DNA of 15,323 bases from CAG-791 sp963658405 (GTDB lineage: Bacteria; Bacillota; Clostridia; Lachnospirales; Lachnospiraceae). A program made the position numbers and the translations under genes. Positions 13,670-15,323 of the stretch are shown piece after piece. Position 1 is the first letter of the stretch, and each line of letters starts with the position of its first letter. The stretch lies in the NCBI GenBank assembly GCA_963658405.1, contig CAVKQI010000059.1, forward strand, positions 1-15,323, in the 5' to 3' direction. Below the pieces are notes generated by a model. That model did not search any database and was not told the origin of the DNA. It saw only the letters and a list, made by a program, of their open reading frames with translations.

Positions 13670-15178
13670 ATGAATCAAAAAGTAAAAGTACTGCAGACAT
13701 ACGGCTTATGGCTGGCAGACATGCTCTGCATCTGGATCTCCTACGCGGCAGCCACCCAGCTGCGCTTCGGCCAGACCAGAGACTGGGGTGATAAGACCCT
13801 GCACTACATGGTAGTCATCGTCTTTTTACTCTTCTGCACAGCCTACAGCTTCTTTGTGGACTGGAACAGAGACTTCCTGGTGCGAGGCTATTTCCGGGAA
13901 CTCATGGAAGTGCTCAAATACAACGTTCTCATGGTCGTGGTGGCCGTGCTCTTCGTCTTTTTTGCACAGTGGGCCTACGTACTCTCCCGGAGAGTCTTCG
14001 TGTGGTTTTTCCTCTTTAACCTGATCCTGATGGTAGCCGTGCATATCTTCCTGAAGAAATTGCTGCACAGAGTGCTCTCCAATGACCTGTTGGTCTCCAA
14101 AGTGGTGGTCATCGCCCAGAGAGATCAGATGGAGGCTACCCTGGACAGACTTCTGGGAAAGATGGACGTGAGCTATCAGATCGTGGCCGTGGTCTATGCA
14201 GACGGCATCGGGCAGGAGCATACGGAGGACGCGCAGGGAGCCATTTCCCTGGATGCCTCCTCCGTGGAGATCGATGCAAAGGACAGCGGGGCAGCGGCCA
14301 AAGCCGTGACAGAGCGCATTCACGGCGTACCGGTGCTGGAAGGCCTGCATAAGCTGACAGAGATCATGACCCAGATGCCCTTTGACGAGGTCTTTATCAA
14401 TACCCCGGATATTTCCCAGAAAAAGATGCACAGTGTCATCAACGGCTTTGAGGAAATGGGTGTGGTATGCCACTACAACCTGGAGCTGCCGGACATCGGC
14501 GAGGCCTCCAGCAAGGTGGGAACTTTCGGCGACTACTCTGTCATCACTTATACCCGGTTCCGCAGCAGCTATAAGCGCATGATCATCAAGAGACTCTTTG
14601 ATATCCTGGGCGGCATTGTAGGTGTAATACTGACAGGTGTGATCACCCTCTTTTTGGCACCGGCCATCAAGCTGGATTCCCCGGGACCGGTCTTCTTCTC
14701 TCAGACCAGAGTGGGCAAGAACGGCCGCCGCTTTAAGATCTACAAATTCCGCTCCATGTATCAGGATGCGGAGGCCAGAAAGAAGGAACTGGAGAAGAAC
14801 AATGAGATGAGCAACAACCTCATGTTCAAGATGGAAAACGATCCCCGCATCACCAAGGTGGGCAGCTTTATCCGCAAGACCAGTCTGGATGAGTTCCCCC
14901 AGTTTATCAATGTCCTCAAGGGTGATATGAGCCTGGTGGGCACCAGACCCCCGACGGAGGCGGAGTTCGAGCAGTACAATGAGCATTACCGCCGCCGGAT
15001 AAGCATGACGCCGGGTCTGACCGGCTTGTGGCAGGTCAGCGGCCGCAGCGAGATCACAAACTTTGACGAAGTGGTCAAACTGGATCTGGAATATATCGAT
15101 AACTGGAGCCTGACCCTGGACTTTAAGATCCTGCTGCAGACAGTAGGTGTGGTGTTCTTTGGTAAGGGCGCCAAGTAG
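13670..15178 (+). CDS. Polyprenyl-phosphate glycosylphosphotransferase (initiating enzyme)
   Basis: 502 residues, usual for the WbaP/CpsE-type family. Four hydrophobic segments occupy about residues 10-130, a Rossmann-like soluble middle follows (about 140-290), then a hydrophobic re-entrant segment near 311-335 and the bacterial sugar transferase domain. Visible motifs are SPGPVFFSQTRVGKNGRRF, KFRSM (359-363), the LDEFPQ block with the D407-E408 catalytic pair, SLVGTRPP and PGLTGLWQVSGRSEITNFDE. The family moves a sugar phosphate from a UDP-sugar to undecaprenyl phosphate, starting the repeat unit. The sugar (Gal, Glc or a 2,4-diamino sugar) cannot be told. A Glu/Asp/Ala-rich insertion at about 184-212 is unusual for the middle domain. 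It is preceded by the long family A repeat, so it may be the start of a separate transcription unit. Confidence 0.93.
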   Translation: MNQKVKVLQTYGLWLADMLCIWISYAAATQLRFGQTRDWGDKTLHYMVVIVFLLFCTAYSFFVDWNRDFLVRGYFRELMEVLKYNVLMVVVAVLFVFFAQWAYVLSRRVFVWFFLFNLILMVAVHIFLKKLLHRVLSNDLLVSKVVVIAQRDQMEATLDRLLGKMDVSYQIVAVVYADGIGQEHTEDAQGAISLDASSVEIDAKDSGAAAKAVTERIHGVPVLEGLHKLTEIMTQMPFDEVFINTPDISQKKMHSVINGFEEMGVVCHYNLELPDIGEASSKVGTFGDYSVITYTRFRSSYKRMIIKRLFDILGGIVGVILTGVITLFLAPAIKLDSPGPVFFSQTRVGKNGRRFKIYKFRSMYQDAEARKKELEKNNEMSNNLMFKMENDPRITKVGSFIRKTSLDEFPQFINVLKGDMSLVGTRPPTEAEFEQYNEHYRRRISMTPGLTGLWQVSGRSEITNFDEVVKLDLEYIDNWSLTLDFKILLQTVGVVFFGKGAK

Positions 15179-15209
15179 AAAACTGCAGAAAGAGCCGCGT
15201 GGCAGTTTT
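15179..15209 (+). promoter_or_regulatory. Hairpin directly after the glycosylphosphotransferase stop
   Basis: AAAACTGC (15179-15186) pairs with GCAGTTTT (15202-15209), 8 bp with a 15-nt loop, starting at the base after the stop codon. The right arm carries four T residues, but the stem is weak for an intrinsic terminator and the next gene starts 40 nt later. It is more likely a leader or processing structure. Confidence 0.4.
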
Positions 15210-15248
15210 CTGTTATACAGGAAGAGCCACTGCGGAACGGAGAAAGGT

Positions 15249-15323
15249 ATGACGGCAAAGAAAAAGAAGCTGACCGTGGCCATGATCGTGCCCCAGGCGG
15301 ATGTGCAGGGCGGCATAGCGGCA
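15249..15323 (+). CDS. GT4-like glycosyltransferase, N-terminus only (cut by window end)
   Basis: Twenty-five codons are present, reading MTAKKKKLTVAMIVPQADVQ then GGIAA, in frame to the last base. A basic N-terminus, a first beta strand (TVAMIVP) and a glycine-rich GGIAA turn are how GT4 (GT-B fold) glycosyltransferases begin. GGAG at 15239-15242 is 6 nt upstream of ATG 15249. The position 70 bp after the initiating enzyme suggests it adds the second sugar, but only the first strand and loop are visible. Confidence 0.6.
   Translation, partial: MTAKKKKLTVAMIVPQADVQGGIAA

Noticed and set aside
13826..15316. 496-codon open frame on the minus strand
   Set aside because: His/Asp/Leu-rich shadow translation opposite the clear glycosylphosphotransferase; it runs through the intergenic hairpin and has no family resemblance.

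Overview
All ten genes in the window are on the + strand. They form part of a surface-polysaccharide (capsule, exopolysaccharide or cell-wall glycan) biosynthesis locus. The protein families and motifs, the strong AAGGAGG-type ribosome binding sites and the moderately GC-rich coding sequence suggest a Firmicute, most likely a Clostridia/Lachnospiraceae-type gut anaerobe. That placement is inferred from style; no taxonomic marker gene is present.

Layout: (1) 139-1233, a membrane-anchored SGNH/DltD-like protein. (2) 1248-3137, an AsnB-type glutamine amidotransferase, 14 nt downstream. (3) 3361-5634, a two-domain glycosyltransferase (GT11 fused to GT2). (4) 5881-7638, a PglK/MsbA-type ABC flippase. 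(5) 7998-8687, a DUF5672 putative glycosyltransferase. (6) 8840-9760, a GT17-like glycosyltransferase. (7) 9931-10917, a divergent GT11-like protein. (8) 11005-13347, a GT2 domain fused to a Wzy-like polytopic polymerase. (9) 13670-15178, a polyprenyl-phosphate glycosylphosphotransferase (initiating enzyme). (10) 15249 to the end, the start of a GT4-like glycosyltransferase.

Together these can start a lipid-linked oligosaccharide (gene 9), extend it (3, 5, 6, 7, 8 and 10), possibly amidate or acyl-modify it (1, 2), flip it (4) and polymerise it (8). The sugars cannot be named from sequence.

The most unusual content is between the genes. Apart from the tight pair 1/2, the genes are separated by about 70 to 360 nt packed with strong inverted repeats. 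These fall into three repeat families. Family A is a long nested palindrome (1-103 partial, 9777-9870 inverted, 13352-13614). Family B is a string of four hairpins whose last arm is the Shine-Dalgarno sequence of the next gene (3149-3355, 8697-8834, one hairpin at 5742-5777). Family C is a near-perfect 140-bp tandem array of 2.5 units (7642-7991), again ending in a Shine-Dalgarno. Copies differ by compensatory changes within stems, so the structure appears to be maintained. Two family A copies share 55 identical bases in direct orientation about 13.5 kb apart, bracketing genes 1-8.
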